64,000 bases of DNA from Nocardioides abyssi (GCF_030412915.1 NZ_JAUHJR010000003.1:186001-250000), one strand, 5' to 3'; numbered from the stretch's first letter, positions 33,670 to 43,267 are shown. Program-made: numbers and translations. The notes: generated by a model not told the origin, from the letters alone.

Positions 33670-36576
33670 GTGAAGTTCATGACGACGGGGCTCGGCCTCG
33701 TTCTGCTGGGAGCCGGCCTCGCCGCCGTGCCCAGCCAGCTGGCCACCGCGGCGGAGCAGACCGCCCCGCTGGCCGGCGAGTCCCTGGTGCAGCGCCTCAA
33801 GGGCGAGGCCCAGGGCGCGGTCCGGCTCGCCACCGAGCCGGCCACCGGCAAGGTCGGGTTCGCCCGGGCCGCCCGCAACGGCGACCTGCTGCCGACCGTC
33901 CAGGCCACCTCGGCCCGCGGCGCCGCCGCCAAGGCCGCCGCCTACCTCGACCGGTACGCCGTCGCGTTCGGCGCCCCGGCCGGCCAGCTCCAGGAGGCCG
34001 GCGTCGCCGCCGACCCGCTCGGCTGGACCGTCACCTACACCCAGCGCTACGAGGGGCTCCCCGTCTTCGGCGCCCAGCTCAAGGCCACCGTCGACAAGGA
34101 CGGCGACCTGACCGCGGTCACCGGCTACGTGGCTCCCGACCTCCGTCTCGGCACGACGCCGCGCATCGGCAAGGCCGACGCCGCCCGCCGGGCGGTCGCC
34201 ACCGTCAAGGTCGACCAGACCGGCGACGGCCGCGCCGACCTGCGTGGTCTCCGCGCGGTCGCCAACGACCTGACCGTCTACCGCACCGGCGCCATCCGCG
34301 GCGTCGCGGGCGAGACCGTCCTGGCCTACGTCGTCGAGGTCGCCAACGGCACCCGCAGCATCCGCGACAAGGTCTTCGTCGACGCCACGACCGGCAAGCT
34401 GCTCAACCGCTACTCGCTGGTCCACGGCAACCACGGAGGACCGCACCAGGAGCTCTTCGAGGCGTTCACCGACGACAACGGCACCCCCGACGACGAGTCC
34501 GACGACTCCGTCGGTGGGCTTAAGGACCCGATCTGGAAGACCGGCGACACGTTCCCCGGCGAGCTCGACGCCGATCAGCAGAGCCTGGTCGAGGGCACCG
34601 GCGAGGCGTACTGGTTCTTCAAGAACACCTTCGGCCGCGACTCCTACGACGGCAAGGGCGCCGTCATGAAGACGGTCAACAACGATCCCCGGATCAGCTG
34701 CCCGAACGCCAACTGGAACGGCCAGACCACCAACTACTGCACCGACGTCACCTCCGACGACACGGTCGCGCACGAGTGGGGCCACGCCTACACCGAGTAC
34801 ACCTCCGGCCTGATCTACCAGTGGCAGCCGGGCGCGATGAACGAGGCATTCTCCGACATCTGGGGCGAGACCGTCGACATCATCAACGACCGCGGCAACC
34901 AGACCCCGGCGCCGAAGCGCGCCGACGGTCTCTGCTCGGCCTTCAGCGGCGCCATCCCGGTGCTGACGATCACCGCTCCCGAGGCCATCGCCAAGGAGTG
35001 CGTCACCGGCGGCACGCTCGGCGAGCTCGACGAGCCCGTCACCGGCCAGGTCGTCGCCCCGACCGACGCGGTCGAGGACGGCGGCACGGCCACCGACGGC
35101 TGCTCGACGTATAACGACGTGGCCGCTGCGGCCGGCAAGATCGTGCTGGTCGACCGCGGCCTGTGCACCTTCGTCGAGAAGGCTCAGAACGCGAAGTCGG
35201 CCGGCGCCATCGGCGTCATCATCGGCAACCGCGAGGACGCACCGGTCAGCTTCTCCGACGCCGACCGGACCCTCCCGCCGACCGTCTCGATCGGGCTGAC
35301 CGACCGCGAGGCCATCCGCAAGGAGCTCGCCACCGGCGAGACCGTCGAGGTCGAGATCGTCGACGCCGGCGGCGAGCGGTTCGAGTCCTACCGCTGGCTC
35401 AGCGGCGAGGGCGACGCAGCCTTCGGCGGCGCGATCCGCGACATGTGGAACCCGACCTGCTACGGCGACCCGGGCAAGGTGACCGACGCCGAGTACAAGT
35501 GCTCGACCGACGACTCCGGCGGCGTGCACAGCAACTCCGGCGTGGTCAACCACACCTACGCGCTCCTCGTCGACGGCGGCACGTCCAACGACGTCGAGGT
35601 GCCCGGCATCGGGCTCGACAAGGCCGCGGCGGTCTTCTGGCGCACCCAGACGACCAAGCTCGGCCCGACGTCGGACTTCGCCGACCTCGCCGACGGCCTG
35701 GCGGCCTCCTGCACCGAGCTGGTCGGCCAGCCGATCAGCAAGGTCAGCGTCGCCACGGACGGCACGCCCGAGGCGGCCGAGCCGGTGACCACCACCGACT
35801 GCGCCGCGGTCGACGCCGCGGCCCAGGCCACCGAGCTGGCCACCCCGCCGGCCCAGTGCAACTTCAAGCCGCTGCTGGCCAAGGGCGCCCCCGGCACCTG
35901 CGGCAAGGGCACCAGCTCGAAGGTCATCTGGGGCGACGACTTCAGCAAGGGCCTGAAGAAGTGGAAGAAGTCCGAGCGGGTCGTCTTCAAGGGCGGCTCC
36001 GGCATCAACTGGCGCGCCACCTCCACGGCCCCCGGCCGCAAGGGCAACAAGGTCGCCTACGACCCCTCCGGCGACGTCGGCCAGTGCACCGAGGGCGAGG
36101 GTGACAAGTCCAGCGCCAACGCCATCACCAGCCCGGCCGTCAAGCTCCGGGCGGGGCTCAAGCGCCGCCTGCAGTTCCGCCACTACATGGCGACCGAGGC
36201 CGGCTACGACGGCGGCAACGTGAAGATCAAGGTCAACGGCGCCAAGTGGAAGGTCGTCCCGGCCAAGGCCTACGTCTTCAACAAGCCCAACACCTCGCTG
36301 GCCACCGAGGCCGAGGAGAACACCAACCCGCTCGCCGGCGAGCAGGCGTTCTCCGGCACCGACGGCGGCGTCGTCAACGGCTCGTGGGGCACCTCGGTCG
36401 TCGACCTCGGCAAGGCCGGCGCCAAGAAGGGCGACAAGATCAAGATCCGCTTCGAGCTGGGTCGTGACGGCTGCGGCGGCATCGACGGCTGGTACGTCGA
36501 CGACGTCAAGGTCGTCGTCTGCAAGCAGAAGAAGAAGGGTGGACAGGCGCGCCGCGAGGTCGCCGACGTCCGCTGA
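33670..36576 (+). CDS. Secreted M4 (thermolysin-family) metallopeptidase with inserted PA domain
   Basis: The predicted 968-residue protein begins with a signal peptide (about residues 1-28) and an FTP/PepSY-type propeptide. The zinc site is HEWGH (His368, Glu369, His372) with the third ligand Glu392 in NEAFSD. The catalytic His620 lies in GVHSNSGVVNH. Between Glu392 and His620 sits an extra ~160-residue segment resembling a protease-associated domain (GKIVLVDRGLCTFVEKAQNA, GAIGVIIGN), far more than the ~65 residues found in thermolysin. A C-terminal beta-sandwich domain of about 200 residues follows, with a Lys-rich end. GTG 33670 has a GGAGG site upstream; ATG 33679 is the alternative. A strong terminator follows. 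It is probably an extracellular broad-range protease. Confidence 0.9.
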   Translation: MKFMTTGLGLVLLGAGLAAVPSQLATAAEQTAPLAGESLVQRLKGEAQGAVRLATEPATGKVGFARAARNGDLLPTVQATSARGAAAKAAAYLDRYAVAFGAPAGQLQEAGVAADPLGWTVTYTQRYEGLPVFGAQLKATVDKDGDLTAVTGYVAPDLRLGTTPRIGKADAARRAVATVKVDQTGDGRADLRGLRAVANDLTVYRTGAIRGVAGETVLAYVVEVANGTRSIRDKVFVDATTGKLLNRYSLVHGNHGGPHQELFEAFTDDNGTPDDESDDSVGGLKDPIWKTGDTFPGELDADQQSLVEGTGEAYWFFKNTFGRDSYDGKGAVMKTVNNDPRISCPNANWNGQTTNYCTDVTSDDTVAHEWGHAYTEYTSGLIYQWQPGAMNEAFSDIWGETVDIINDRGNQTPAPKRADGLCSAFSGAIPVLTITAPEAIAKECVTGGTLGELDEPVTGQVVAPTDAVEDGGTATDGCSTYNDVAAAAGKIVLVDRGLCTFVEKAQNAKSAGAIGVIIGNREDAPVSFSDADRTLPPTVSIGLTDREAIRKELATGETVEVEIVDAGGERFESYRWLSGEGDAAFGGAIRDMWNPTCYGDPGKVTDAEYKCSTDDSGGVHSNSGVVNHTYALLVDGGTSNDVEVPGIGLDKAAAVFWRTQTTKLGPTSDFADLADGLAASCTELVGQPISKVSVATDGTPEAAEPVTTTDCAAVDAAAQATELATPPAQCNFKPLLAKGAPGTCGKGTSSKVIWGDDFSKGLKKWKKSERVVFKGGSGINWRATSTAPGRKGNKVAYDPSGDVGQCTEGEGDKSSANAITSPAVKLRAGLKRRLQFRHYMATEAGYDGGNVKIKVNGAKWKVVPAKAYVFNKPNTSLATEAEENTNPLAGEQAFSGTDGGVVNGSWGTSVVDLGKAGAKKGDKIKIRFELGRDGCGGIDGWYVDDVKVVVCKQKKKGGQARREVADVR

Positions 36577-36610
36577 CCCAGGTCAGCACCCGCACCACCG
36601 CACCACGCAC

Positions 36611-36644
36611 GAGGCCCCGCCCGGATCCCTCCGGGCGGGGCCTC
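36611..36644 (+). terminator. Perfect 15-bp hairpin terminator after the metallopeptidase
   Basis: Arms 36611-36625 and 36630-36644 are exact reverse complements around a TCCC loop, 34 bases after the stop codon. It lies between convergent genes and can also serve RNase J on the minus strand. Confidence 0.87.
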
Positions 36645-36721
36645 TCGCCGTCCGCAGCCACGAGCGGTGGCCGAGCGCGGGGGTTCCGCGACGGTCCTGG
36701 GCAGGTCCTGCGCGGGCCGGC

Positions 36722-38407
36722 TCAGGCCTCGATGACCACCGGGATGATCATCGGGCGACGGCGGTGGGTGCCGGAGACCCAGCGGCCGACCACGCGGCGC
36801 ACGGTCTGCTGGAGCTGGTAGGAGTCGGTGTTGCCCTCGGCGATGGCCCGGTCGAGGGCGTCGATGATCGGCTGGCGGATCTCGTCGAGCGACTCGCCCT
36901 CGAGCGCATTGCCGCGGGCGTGGATCTCCGGCCCGCCGGAGACCTTCCCGCTGACGGAGTCGACGACGACGATGATCGAGATGAAGCCCTCCTCGCCGAG
37001 GATCCGACGGTCCTTGAGGTCGGACTCGGTGATGTCGCCGACCGAGGAGCCGTCGACGAAGACGTAGCCGCAGTCGACCTTGCCGGTGATCGAGGCGATC
37101 CCGTCGACGAGGTCGACCACGACACCGTCCTCGGCGACGACGACGTTCTCGACGCCGGTGGCCAGGGCCAGGTCGCGGTTGGCGAGCATGTGCCGCATCT
37201 CGCCGTGGACCGGCAGCACGTTGCGCGGCTTGACGATGTTGTAGCAGTAGAGCAGCTCGCCGGCGCTCGCGTGGCCGGAGACGTGGACGAGCGCGTTGCC
37301 CTTGTGCACGACGCGGGCGCCCCAGCGGGCCAGGCCGTTGATGACGCGGTAGACGGCGTTCTCGTTGCCGGGGATCAGGCTGGAGGCGAGCAGGACGGTG
37401 TCGCCCTCCTCGATGTGCACGAAGTGGTGGTTGCGCTGGGCGATCCGGCTCAGCGCCGACATCGGCTCGCCCTGGGACCCGGTGGAGATCAGCACCTGGT
37501 GCTGCGGCGGCAGGTCGGCGAGGTCCTTGGCGTCGACCAGCGTGCCGGGTGGGACCTTGAGGTAGCCGAGGTCGCGCGCGATGGCCATGTTGCGGACCAT
37601 CGAGCGGCCGACGTACGCCACCTGCCGCTCGTGGGCGTGCGCGGCGTCGAGGACCTGCTGGACGCGGTGCACGTGGGAGGCGAAGCAGGCGACGATGATC
37701 CGCTGCGAGGACTCGCGGAAGACCTGGTCGATGACCGGGGTGATCGACTTCTCCGCGGGCGTGAAGCCGGGCGTCTCGGCGTTGGTGGAGTCGGTGAGGA
37801 AGAGGTCGACGCCCTCCTCCCCCAGCCGCGCGAACGCCCGCAGGTCGGTGATCCGGCCGTCGAGCGGCAGCTGGTCCATCTTGAAGTCGCCGGTGTGCAG
37901 CACCATGCCGGCGCTCGTGCGGATCGCGACCGCGAGCGCGTCGGGGATGGAGTGGTTGACCGCGACGAACTCCAGCTCGAAGGGGCCGAACGTCAGGCGG
38001 TCGCCCTCCTTGACCTTGTGGTGCACGGTCTCGCGCAGCCGGTGCTCGCGCAGCTTGGAGTCGAGCAGCGCCAGGGTCAGCTCGGACCCGACGAGCGGGA
38101 TGTCGCCGCGCTCGCGCAGGAGGTACGGCGTCGCGCCGATGTGGTCCTCGTGGCCGTGGGTGAGCACCAGCGCCTCGACCTGGTCGAGCCGGTCCCGGAT
38201 CGGCCCGAAGTCCGGGAGGATCAGGTCGACGCCGGGGTGGTGGTCCTCGGGGAACAGCACGCCGCAGTCGACGACCAGCAGGCGGCCCTCGTGCTCGAAG
38301 ACGGTCATGTTGCGACCGACCTCGCCGAGGCCGCCGAGCGGGATGACCCGCAGACCACCCTCCGCGAGGGCGGGCGGGGCGGTCAGCTCGGGGTGCGGGT
38401 GGCTCAA
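36722..38407 (-). CDS. rnj: Ribonuclease J
   Basis: The 561-residue protein has the metallo-beta-lactamase/beta-CASP fold of RNase J, a 5'-3' exo- and endoribonuclease in RNA decay and rRNA maturation. The zinc site HGHEDH is at residues 84-89, and other landmarks are VIPLGGLGEVGRNM, LTDSTNAETPG, STGSQGEPMSALSRIA and HVSGHASAGEL. A C-terminal domain follows, as in full-length family members. The gene ends 13 bp before... dapA starts upstream: the dapA stop lies 13 bases ahead of the rnj start on the same strand, the order seen in mycobacteria. Confidence 0.96.
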   Translation of the reverse strand: MSHPHPELTAPPALAEGGLRVIPLGGLGEVGRNMTVFEHEGRLLVVDCGVLFPEDHHPGVDLILPDFGPIRDRLDQVEALVLTHGHEDHIGATPYLLRERGDIPLVGSELTLALLDSKLREHRLRETVHHKVKEGDRLTFGPFELEFVAVNHSIPDALAVAIRTSAGMVLHTGDFKMDQLPLDGRITDLRAFARLGEEGVDLFLTDSTNAETPGFTPAEKSITPVIDQVFRESSQRIIVACFASHVHRVQQVLDAAHAHERQVAYVGRSMVRNMAIARDLGYLKVPPGTLVDAKDLADLPPQHQVLISTGSQGEPMSALSRIAQRNHHFVHIEEGDTVLLASSLIPGNENAVYRVINGLARWGARVVHKGNALVHVSGHASAGELLYCYNIVKPRNVLPVHGEMRHMLANRDLALATGVENVVVAEDGVVVDLVDGIASITGKVDCGYVFVDGSSVGDITESDLKDRRILGEEGFISIIVVVDSVSGKVSGGPEIHARGNALEGESLDEIRQPIIDALDRAIAEGNTDSYQLQQTVRRVVGRWVSGTHRRRPMIIPVVIEA

Positions 38408-38420
38408 GCGGGGCGCTCCT

Positions 38421-39332
38421 TCACGTCAGCAGGCCGCCGGCCTCGAGGCCGGTCCGCAGCGCGGCCACCTCGTCGTCGTCCAGCTCCACGAGGGGAGACC
38501 GGACCCGCCGGTTGTCGAGGACGCCGAGGAGCTGGAGCGCTGCCTTGGCGGTGGTCGCTCCGTAGTTGGCGACGCCCATGACGGCGTCGATCGCGGGGAG
38601 CATCCGCGTGTACGTCTCGAGGGCGGCGGCGTGGTCGCCGGCCCAGTAGCTCTCGGCCATCGCCCGCAGCTGGTCGCCGGCGACGTGGCCGACGACGCTG
38701 ACGAAGCCGGCCGCGCCGTGGGCGAGCCAGCCGAGGTTGGCCTCGTCGTCGCCGGAGTAGACGGCGTACCCCAGCTCCCGGAGGCGTACGCCGCGTGCGA
38801 AGTCGCCCACGGCGTCCTTGACCGCGACGACCTCGTCCCAGGCGATCGCCTGCTCGTAGGTCTCCAGCGCGATCGTCGACCCGGTCCGGCCCGGCACGTC
38901 GTAGAGCATCACCGGCAGCTCGGCGGCGCCGGTGACCTGCCGGAAGTGCTCGAGGATGCCGCGCTGCCCGGGCTTGTTGTAGTACGGCGAGACCAGCAGC
39001 ACGCCGTCGGCGCCGTTCTTGCGGGCCTGCTCGGCCAGCAGGAGCGAGGTGCGGGTGTCGTTGGTGCCGACGCCGGCGACCAGCGTCACGTCGGGGCCGA
39101 CCGCGTCGCGGACGGCGACGAGGATCTCGCCGTCCTCGTCGGTCGTGGTGGTGGGCGACTCACCGGTCGTCCCGGACACGACGAGGCCGTCGTGGCCGTG
39201 CTCGACCAGGTGCCGGGCGACGCGCTGGGTCGCCTCGAGGTCCACCGACCCGTCCGCGGCGATGGCCGTGGCCATCGCGGTGAGCACGCGGCCGAAGGGC
39301 GCGGCAGGGGTCGGGGAGGCCGAGGCGGTCAT
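38421..39332 (-). CDS. dapA: 4-hydroxy-tetrahydrodipicolinate synthase
   Basis: The 303-residue TIM-barrel enzyme condenses pyruvate with aspartate semialdehyde in lysine and diaminopimelate synthesis. The Schiff-base Lys172 is in VVAVKDAVGD. Other active-site parts are GTTGE (54-58), Tyr144 in YDVPGRTG and SPYYNKPGQ. Length matches the family. It precedes rnj by 13 bases and follows the flavin-dependent oxidoreductase gene by 9 bases, so the three are likely one transcript. Diaminopimelate supply for peptidoglycan is the obvious role. Confidence 0.95.
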   Translation of the reverse strand: MTASASPTPAAPFGRVLTAMATAIAADGSVDLEATQRVARHLVEHGHDGLVVSGTTGESPTTTTDEDGEILVAVRDAVGPDVTLVAGVGTNDTRTSLLLAEQARKNGADGVLLVSPYYNKPGQRGILEHFRQVTGAAELPVMLYDVPGRTGSTIALETYEQAIAWDEVVAVKDAVGDFARGVRLRELGYAVYSGDDEANLGWLAHGAAGFVSVVGHVAGDQLRAMAESYWAGDHAAALETYTRMLPAIDAVMGVANYGATTAKAALQLLGVLDNRRVRSPLVELDDDEVAALRTGLEAGGLLT

Positions 39333-39341
39333 GGGGCCAGG

Positions 39342-40280
39342 TTATCGCCCGACGTGCGGCGCGACGTCGCGCGCCACGAGTCGCAGGTGGTCGAGGTCGG
39401 CGAGGTCGAGGACCTGGAGGTAGACGCGCTCCGCGCCCAGCGCGGCGTACCGCCCGATCTTGTCGACGACCTCCTGCGGCGTGCCGGCCAGGCCGTTCTC
39501 CCGCAGCTCGTCCTTGTCACGCCCGATCGCGGCGGCGCGGCGCTCGACCTCGGCCTCGTCCTCGCCGACGCAGAGCACCAGCGCGTTGGACCAGGTCATG
39601 GTCGCCGGGTCGCGGTCGACGGCCTCGCAGGCCGCCCGGACCCGGCCGAACTGAGCCTCGGTGGTCGCCTCGTCGACGAAGGGCAGGTTGAACTCGTCGG
39701 CGAAGCGGGCCGCGAGCTCGGGCGTGCGCTTCTTGCCGAGGCCGCCGATGAGCACCGGCGGGCCACCGCGCCGACCGTCGTTCTGCACCGGCTTCGGCAG
39801 GCCGGGGCTGTCGGCGACCTGGTAGTGCTCGCCGGCGAAGTCGTACCCGCCCTCGGTGGCCCACAGGCCGGTGATCACCTCGAGCTGCTCCTCGAACCGG
39901 TCGAAGCGCTCGCGGGTGGAGGGGAACGGGATGCCGTACCTGGTGTGCTCGGCCTCGAACCAGCCGGCACCGATGCCGAGCTCGACCCGGCCGCCGCTCA
40001 TCTGGTCGACGTTCGCGACGCTGATCGCGAGCGGGCCGGGGTGGCGGAAGGTCGCGCTCGTCATCATCGTGCCGAGCCGGATCGTGCTGGTGTCGCGGGC
40101 CAGGCCGGCGAGGGTGATCCACGCGTCGCTCGGGCCGGGGAGCCCCTCGGTGCCCATGCCGAGGTAGTGGTCGGACCGGAAGAACGCGCCGAAGCCGAGC
40201 TCCTCGGCGGTCCGGGCGACGGCGAGCAGGTCGTCGTACGTCGCGCCCTGCTGGGGTTCGGTGAAGATGCGCAGCTCCAT
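39342..40280 (-). CDS. LLM-class (luciferase-like) F420- or FMN-dependent oxidoreductase
   Basis: The 312-residue protein has the luciferase-like TIM barrel. Characteristic stretches are GFGAFFRSDHYLGMG, TSTIRLGTMMTSATFRHPG, GGRVELGIGAGWFEAEH and PVLIGGLGKKRTPELAARFAD. In actinobacteria such enzymes usually use coenzyme F420. No substrate can be deduced. The ATG at 40280 is set by the family N-terminus MELRIFTEPQQG. Only 39 bp separates it from the divergent sulfotransferase-like gene, and it reads into dapA on the same strand. Confidence 0.88.
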   Translation of the reverse strand: MELRIFTEPQQGATYDDLLAVARTAEELGFGAFFRSDHYLGMGTEGLPGPSDAWITLAGLARDTSTIRLGTMMTSATFRHPGPLAISVANVDQMSGGRVELGIGAGWFEAEHTRYGIPFPSTRERFDRFEEQLEVITGLWATEGGYDFAGEHYQVADSPGLPKPVQNDGRRGGPPVLIGGLGKKRTPELAARFADEFNLPFVDEATTEAQFGRVRAACEAVDRDPATMTWSNALVLCVGEDEAEVERRAAAIGRDKDELRENGLAGTPQEVVDKIGRYAALGAERVYLQVLDLADLDHLRLVARDVAPHVGR

Positions 40281-40319
40281 GCGGCACAGCCTGCCAGCCC
40301 GGCGGATATGGTCCGCACC

Positions 40320-40910
40320 ATGCTCGCCATGGCGCACGCCGGCTTCGTGTTCCTCTCGATGACGAAGACCGGCTCGACGGCGATCCAGCGGCGCTTCGAC
40401 GCCCACGCCCAGCTGGTCGTGCGCAAGCCGCCGACGATGAAGCACATGCGCGCGCGGACCTTCGAGCAGCGCGTCGCACCCACCCTGGAGGCCTACGGCT
40501 TCCCCCGGGAGAGCTACGAGCTGGTGTGCCTGGTGCGCGAGCCGGTCGACTGGGTCGCCTCGTGGTGGCGCTACCGCGCGCGGCCGGGCTTCGAGGGCAA
40601 GCCGCGCTACACCGGCGGGATGGCGTTCGAGGAGTTCGCCGAGCAGGTGCTCGCCGGCGAGCTGAACCTCGGCAGCTCGGCGAACTTCGTCTCCGACGTC
40701 GACGGCACCGTCATCGTCGAGCGGATCTACCGCTACGAGCACCTCGAGGACGCCGCGTCCTGGATGGCCGAGCGGCTCGGCGTCGACGTGCCTGCACCCG
40801 CCCGCGCCAACGCCTCACCGCCGCGCCCGCTCGACGTCTCCGCCCGCACCCGGGCGCGGCTCGAGGAGCACTACGCCGCCGACGTGGAGGTCTACCGCTC
40901 CGCGCGCTGA
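40320..40910 (+). CDS. Sulfotransferase-like P-loop protein
   Basis: The 196-residue protein has a sulfotransferase-type PAPS loop, FLSMTKTGSTAIQRRF, and a 3'-phosphate loop, LVREPVDWVASWWRYR. It is short for a full sulfotransferase (usually 250 or more residues) but both cofactor-binding loops are present. Start choice is uncertain: ATG 40308, 40320 and 40329 are in frame, and the first overlaps a TATGGT that could be a -10 element for a leaderless transcript. It ends before a ~90-bp inverted-repeat element, facing dfrA. Acceptor substrate is unknown. Confidence 0.7.
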   Translation: MLAMAHAGFVFLSMTKTGSTAIQRRFDAHAQLVVRKPPTMKHMRARTFEQRVAPTLEAYGFPRESYELVCLVREPVDWVASWWRYRARPGFEGKPRYTGGMAFEEFAEQVLAGELNLGSSANFVSDVDGTVIVERIYRYEHLEDAASWMAERLGVDVPAPARANASPPRPLDVSARTRARLEEHYAADVEVYRSAR

Positions 40911-40936
40911 GCCTCGCAGGCGCCTGTCCGGGGCTG

Positions 40937-41026
40937 GTCGACGATCGTTCAATTGCGCCGGAATGTCGCGGTGGCAGCGCTTCCACCCGTCCACAACCCC
41001 GCAATTGAACGATCGTTGACGCCCGG
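40937..41026. repeat. ~90-bp intergenic repeat, copy 2, with long inverted arms
   Basis: Arms 40937-40957 and 41000-41020 pair at 20 of 21 positions around a 42-base middle. The left arm matches copy 1 (9472-9492) at 20 of 21 bases, and both copies end in GACGCCCGG. This copy lies between the convergent sulfotransferase-like and dfrA genes. Confidence 0.8.
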
Positions 41027-41033
41027 AGCCGGG

Positions 41034-41522
41034 TCAGCCGCCGAGGCGGCGCAGCCGGACGACGTCGAACTCCTCGCCGCGCTCGCGGGAGGTCTCCTCC
41101 CAGTCGGCGCGGTCGAACGCCGGGTAGCGGGTGTCGCCGTCGGGCGAGAGGTGCACCTCGGAGATCACCTGCTCGTCGGCGTGCGGCAGCGCCGCGGCGT
41201 ACACCTGCGCTCCCCCGGCCACCATCAGGTCGCCGTCGAGACCGTCGGCCAGCGCCATCGCGGCGTCGAGGTCGTGCGCGACGAGGACCCCGTCGACCGC
41301 CCAGTCGGGGTCGCGGGTCAGGACCACGGTGGTGCGGCCCGGGAGCGGCCGGCCGATCGAGTCGTACGTCGCGCGGCCCATGAGCAGCGTGTGGCCGAGC
41401 GTCGTGCGCTTGAAGTGCGCGAAGTCCGCGGGCAGGTGCCACGGGATGCCGCCGGCCGCGCCGATGACGCCGTTGTCGGCGACCGCGGCGACGAGGACGA
41501 CGCGCTTGCCGCCGGGGGTCAC
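41034..41522 (-). CDS. dfrA: Dihydrofolate reductase
   Basis: The 162-residue protein reduces dihydrofolate to tetrahydrofolate with NADPH. It shows [20 protein letters not shown], with the folate-site [15 protein letters not shown], the NADPH-binding [18 protein letters not shown] and the [11 protein letters not shown] segment. Length is typical. It lies 16 bases after thyA on the same strand, the standard pairing, because thymidylate synthase produces the dihydrofolate that this enzyme recycles. Confidence 0.95.
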   Translation of the reverse strand: MTPGGKRVVLVAAVADNGVIGAAGGIPWHLPADFAHFKRTTLGHTLLMGRATYDSIGRPLPGRTTVVLTRDPDWAVDGVLVAHDLDAAMALADGLDGDLMVAGGAQVYAAALPHADEQVISEVHLSPDGDTRYPAFDRADWEETSRERGEEFDVVRLRRLGG

Positions 41523-41538
41523 GGCCGACCGCCGGTGC

Positions 41539-42348
41539 TCATACGGCGATCGGCGCCTTGATCCCCGGGTGCGGGTCGTAGCCGGCGACCTCGATGTGCT
41601 CGAGCTCGAAGGCGTCGATCGCAGTGACCGTCGGGTCGAGCACCAGGCGCGGCAGCGGGCGCGGCTCTCGGGTCAGCTGCAGGCGGGCCTGGTCGAGGTG
41701 GTTGAGGTAGAGGTGCGCGTCGCCGAGCGTGTGCACGAAGTCGCCGACCTCCAGCCCCGTCACCTGGGCGACCATGTGGGTCAGCAGCGCGTAGGAGGCG
41801 ATGTTGAACGGCACGCCGAGGAAGACGTCGCCCGAGCGCTGGTAGAGCTGGCAGGAGAGCCGGCCCGGGCCGTCGGCCTGGGGGGCGACGTAGAACTGGA
41901 ACATCGTGTGGCACGGCGCCAACGCCATGTCGGGGATGTCCGCGACGTTCCACGCCGAGACGATGTGGCGGCGCGAGTCCGGGTCGCGCCGGATCTGCTC
42001 GACCACCTGCGCGAGCTGGTCGACGGTGCGGCCGTCCGGTGTGGGCCACGAGCGCCACTGGTGGCCGTAGACGGGCCCGAGCTCACCCTGCTCGTCGGCC
42101 CACTCGTCCCAGATCGAGATGCCGCGCTCCTGCAACCAGCGCACGTTGGTGTCGCCGCGCAGGAACCAGAGCAGCTCGCCGAAGACCGAGCGGGTGTGCA
42201 CCTTCTTCGTCGTCACGAGCGGGAAGCCCGCCTGCAGGTCGAAGCGCATCTGGTGGCCGAAGACGCTGAGCGTGCCGGTCCCGGTGCGGTCACTCTTCTC
42301 CACGCCGTCGTCGAGCACGCGCCGGAGGAGGTCGAGGTACTGCTGCAC
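41539..42348 (-). CDS. thyA: Thymidylate synthase ThyA
   Basis: The 269-residue enzyme methylates dUMP to dTMP with methylene-tetrahydrofolate. Catalytic Cys lies in [12 protein letters not shown], with RRHIVSAWN and [21 protein letters not shown] as further signatures. A GTG at 42348 gives the usual length and N-terminus ([14 protein letters not shown]). A longer frame to 42624 has no family resemblance. The gene is followed by dfrA and preceded by phzF-like at 34 bases on the same strand. Confidence 0.95.
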   Translation of the reverse strand: MQQYLDLLRRVLDDGVEKSDRTGTGTLSVFGHQMRFDLQAGFPLVTTKKVHTRSVFGELLWFLRGDTNVRWLQERGISIWDEWADEQGELGPVYGHQWRSWPTPDGRTVDQLAQVVEQIRRDPDSRRHIVSAWNVADIPDMALAPCHTMFQFYVAPQADGPGRLSCQLYQRSGDVFLGVPFNIASYALLTHMVAQVTGLEVGDFVHTLGDAHLYLNHLDQARLQLTREPRPLPRLVLDPTVTAIDAFELEHIEVAGYDPHPGIKAPIAV

Positions 42349-42382
42349 GAGGGCGAGCCTAGTTGCTCGGCGCAGGCTCCGG

Positions 42383-43267
42383 TCAGAGGTCCAGCGTGCC
42401 GACGATCGTGGTGCGGGTGGCGCCGCCGACGTGCACCGCCTCACCGTCGCGGGAGACGTGGACGCGGCCCCGCCGGCCGACCGCGGTCCCCTGCGCCGCG
42501 ACGTACGCCGCCGGGAGGCGGCTGCCCGCGAGCCACTGGCCGATCCCGGCGTTGAGGCTGCCGGTGACCGGGTCCTCCGGGACGCCGTACTGCGGGCAGA
42601 ACGCGCGCACCTCCACCGCCGCACCAGCAGCCGAGCCGACGGCCGAGCCGGCAGGGTGCTCCCCCACCACGCCGATCTTCAGGTCCCCGAACGCCGCGAA
42701 GTCGGGCTCCAGCGCCAGCACGGCGGCGGCGTCGCGCAGCAGCACGCCGACCCAGCCGGGGCCATTGTCGATCCAGGCCGCGTCGACCAGGTCCGAGCGG
42801 CGCACCCGCAGCGCGGCCGCCACGGCGTCCACGTCGGCGTCGTCGACCGGGCCGGAGCGGACCAGCGGCGGCCCCTCGAAGGAGAGCACGTCACCGCGGC
42901 GCAGGGACACCAGGCCGGCGCCGCACTCCTGGACGATCCCCTCCCGCGCGGGCACACCACCGGCCTCGAGCCAGGCGTGGGCGCTGCCGAGCGTGGGGTG
43001 GCCGGCGAACGGCAGCTCGCCGCCGGGGGTGAAGATGCGCAGCCGGTAGTCCGCGGCCGGGTCGGTGGGCGCGAGCAGGAACGTCGTCTCCGACAGGTTC
43101 GTCCACCGCGCGAAGGCCGCCATCTGCTCGTCGGTCAGGTCATCGGCGTCGTGCACCACCGCGACCGGGTTGCCCAGCAGCGGCTCGGTGGAGAAGACGT
43201 CGACCTGGCGGAACACGTGGGACGCGGCAGCGAGATCAACAGCAGGGTCAGCAGCAGGACGGGTCAC
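42383..43267 (-). CDS. PhzF-family isomerase-like protein
   Basis: The 294-residue protein has the two-domain diaminopimelate-epimerase-like fold of PhzF proteins. Signature stretches are [48 protein letters not shown] and [18 protein letters not shown]. PhzF isomerises dihydro-hydroxyanthranilate in phenazine synthesis, but no other phenazine gene is nearby, so this is one of the many paralogues with unknown substrate. The start is GTG 43267. It likely leads a unit with thyA-dfrA. Confidence 0.88.
   Translation of the reverse strand: MTRPAADPAVDLAAASHVFRQVDVFSTEPLLGNPVAVVHDADDLTDEQMAAFARWTNLSETTFLLAPTDPAADYRLRIFTPGGELPFAGHPTLGSAHAWLEAGGVPAREGIVQECGAGLVSLRRGDVLSFEGPPLVRSGPVDDADVDAVAAALRVRRSDLVDAAWIDNGPGWVGVLLRDAAAVLALEPDFAAFGDLKIGVVGEHPAGSAVGSAAGAAVEVRAFCPQYGVPEDPVTGSLNAGIGQWLAGSRLPAAYVAAQGTAVGRRGRVHVSRDGEAVHVGGATRTTIVGTLDL

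Noticed and set aside
40937-41026. Attachment site of an integrated element at the 21-bp inverted arms.
   Set aside because: The arms are inverted, only ~90 bp apart, and no integrase is near. A repeat or terminator role fits better.
42383-43267. Phenazine biosynthesis locus suggested by the PhzF-like gene.
   Set aside because: No other phz gene is nearby, and the PhzF family has many members with unrelated functions.
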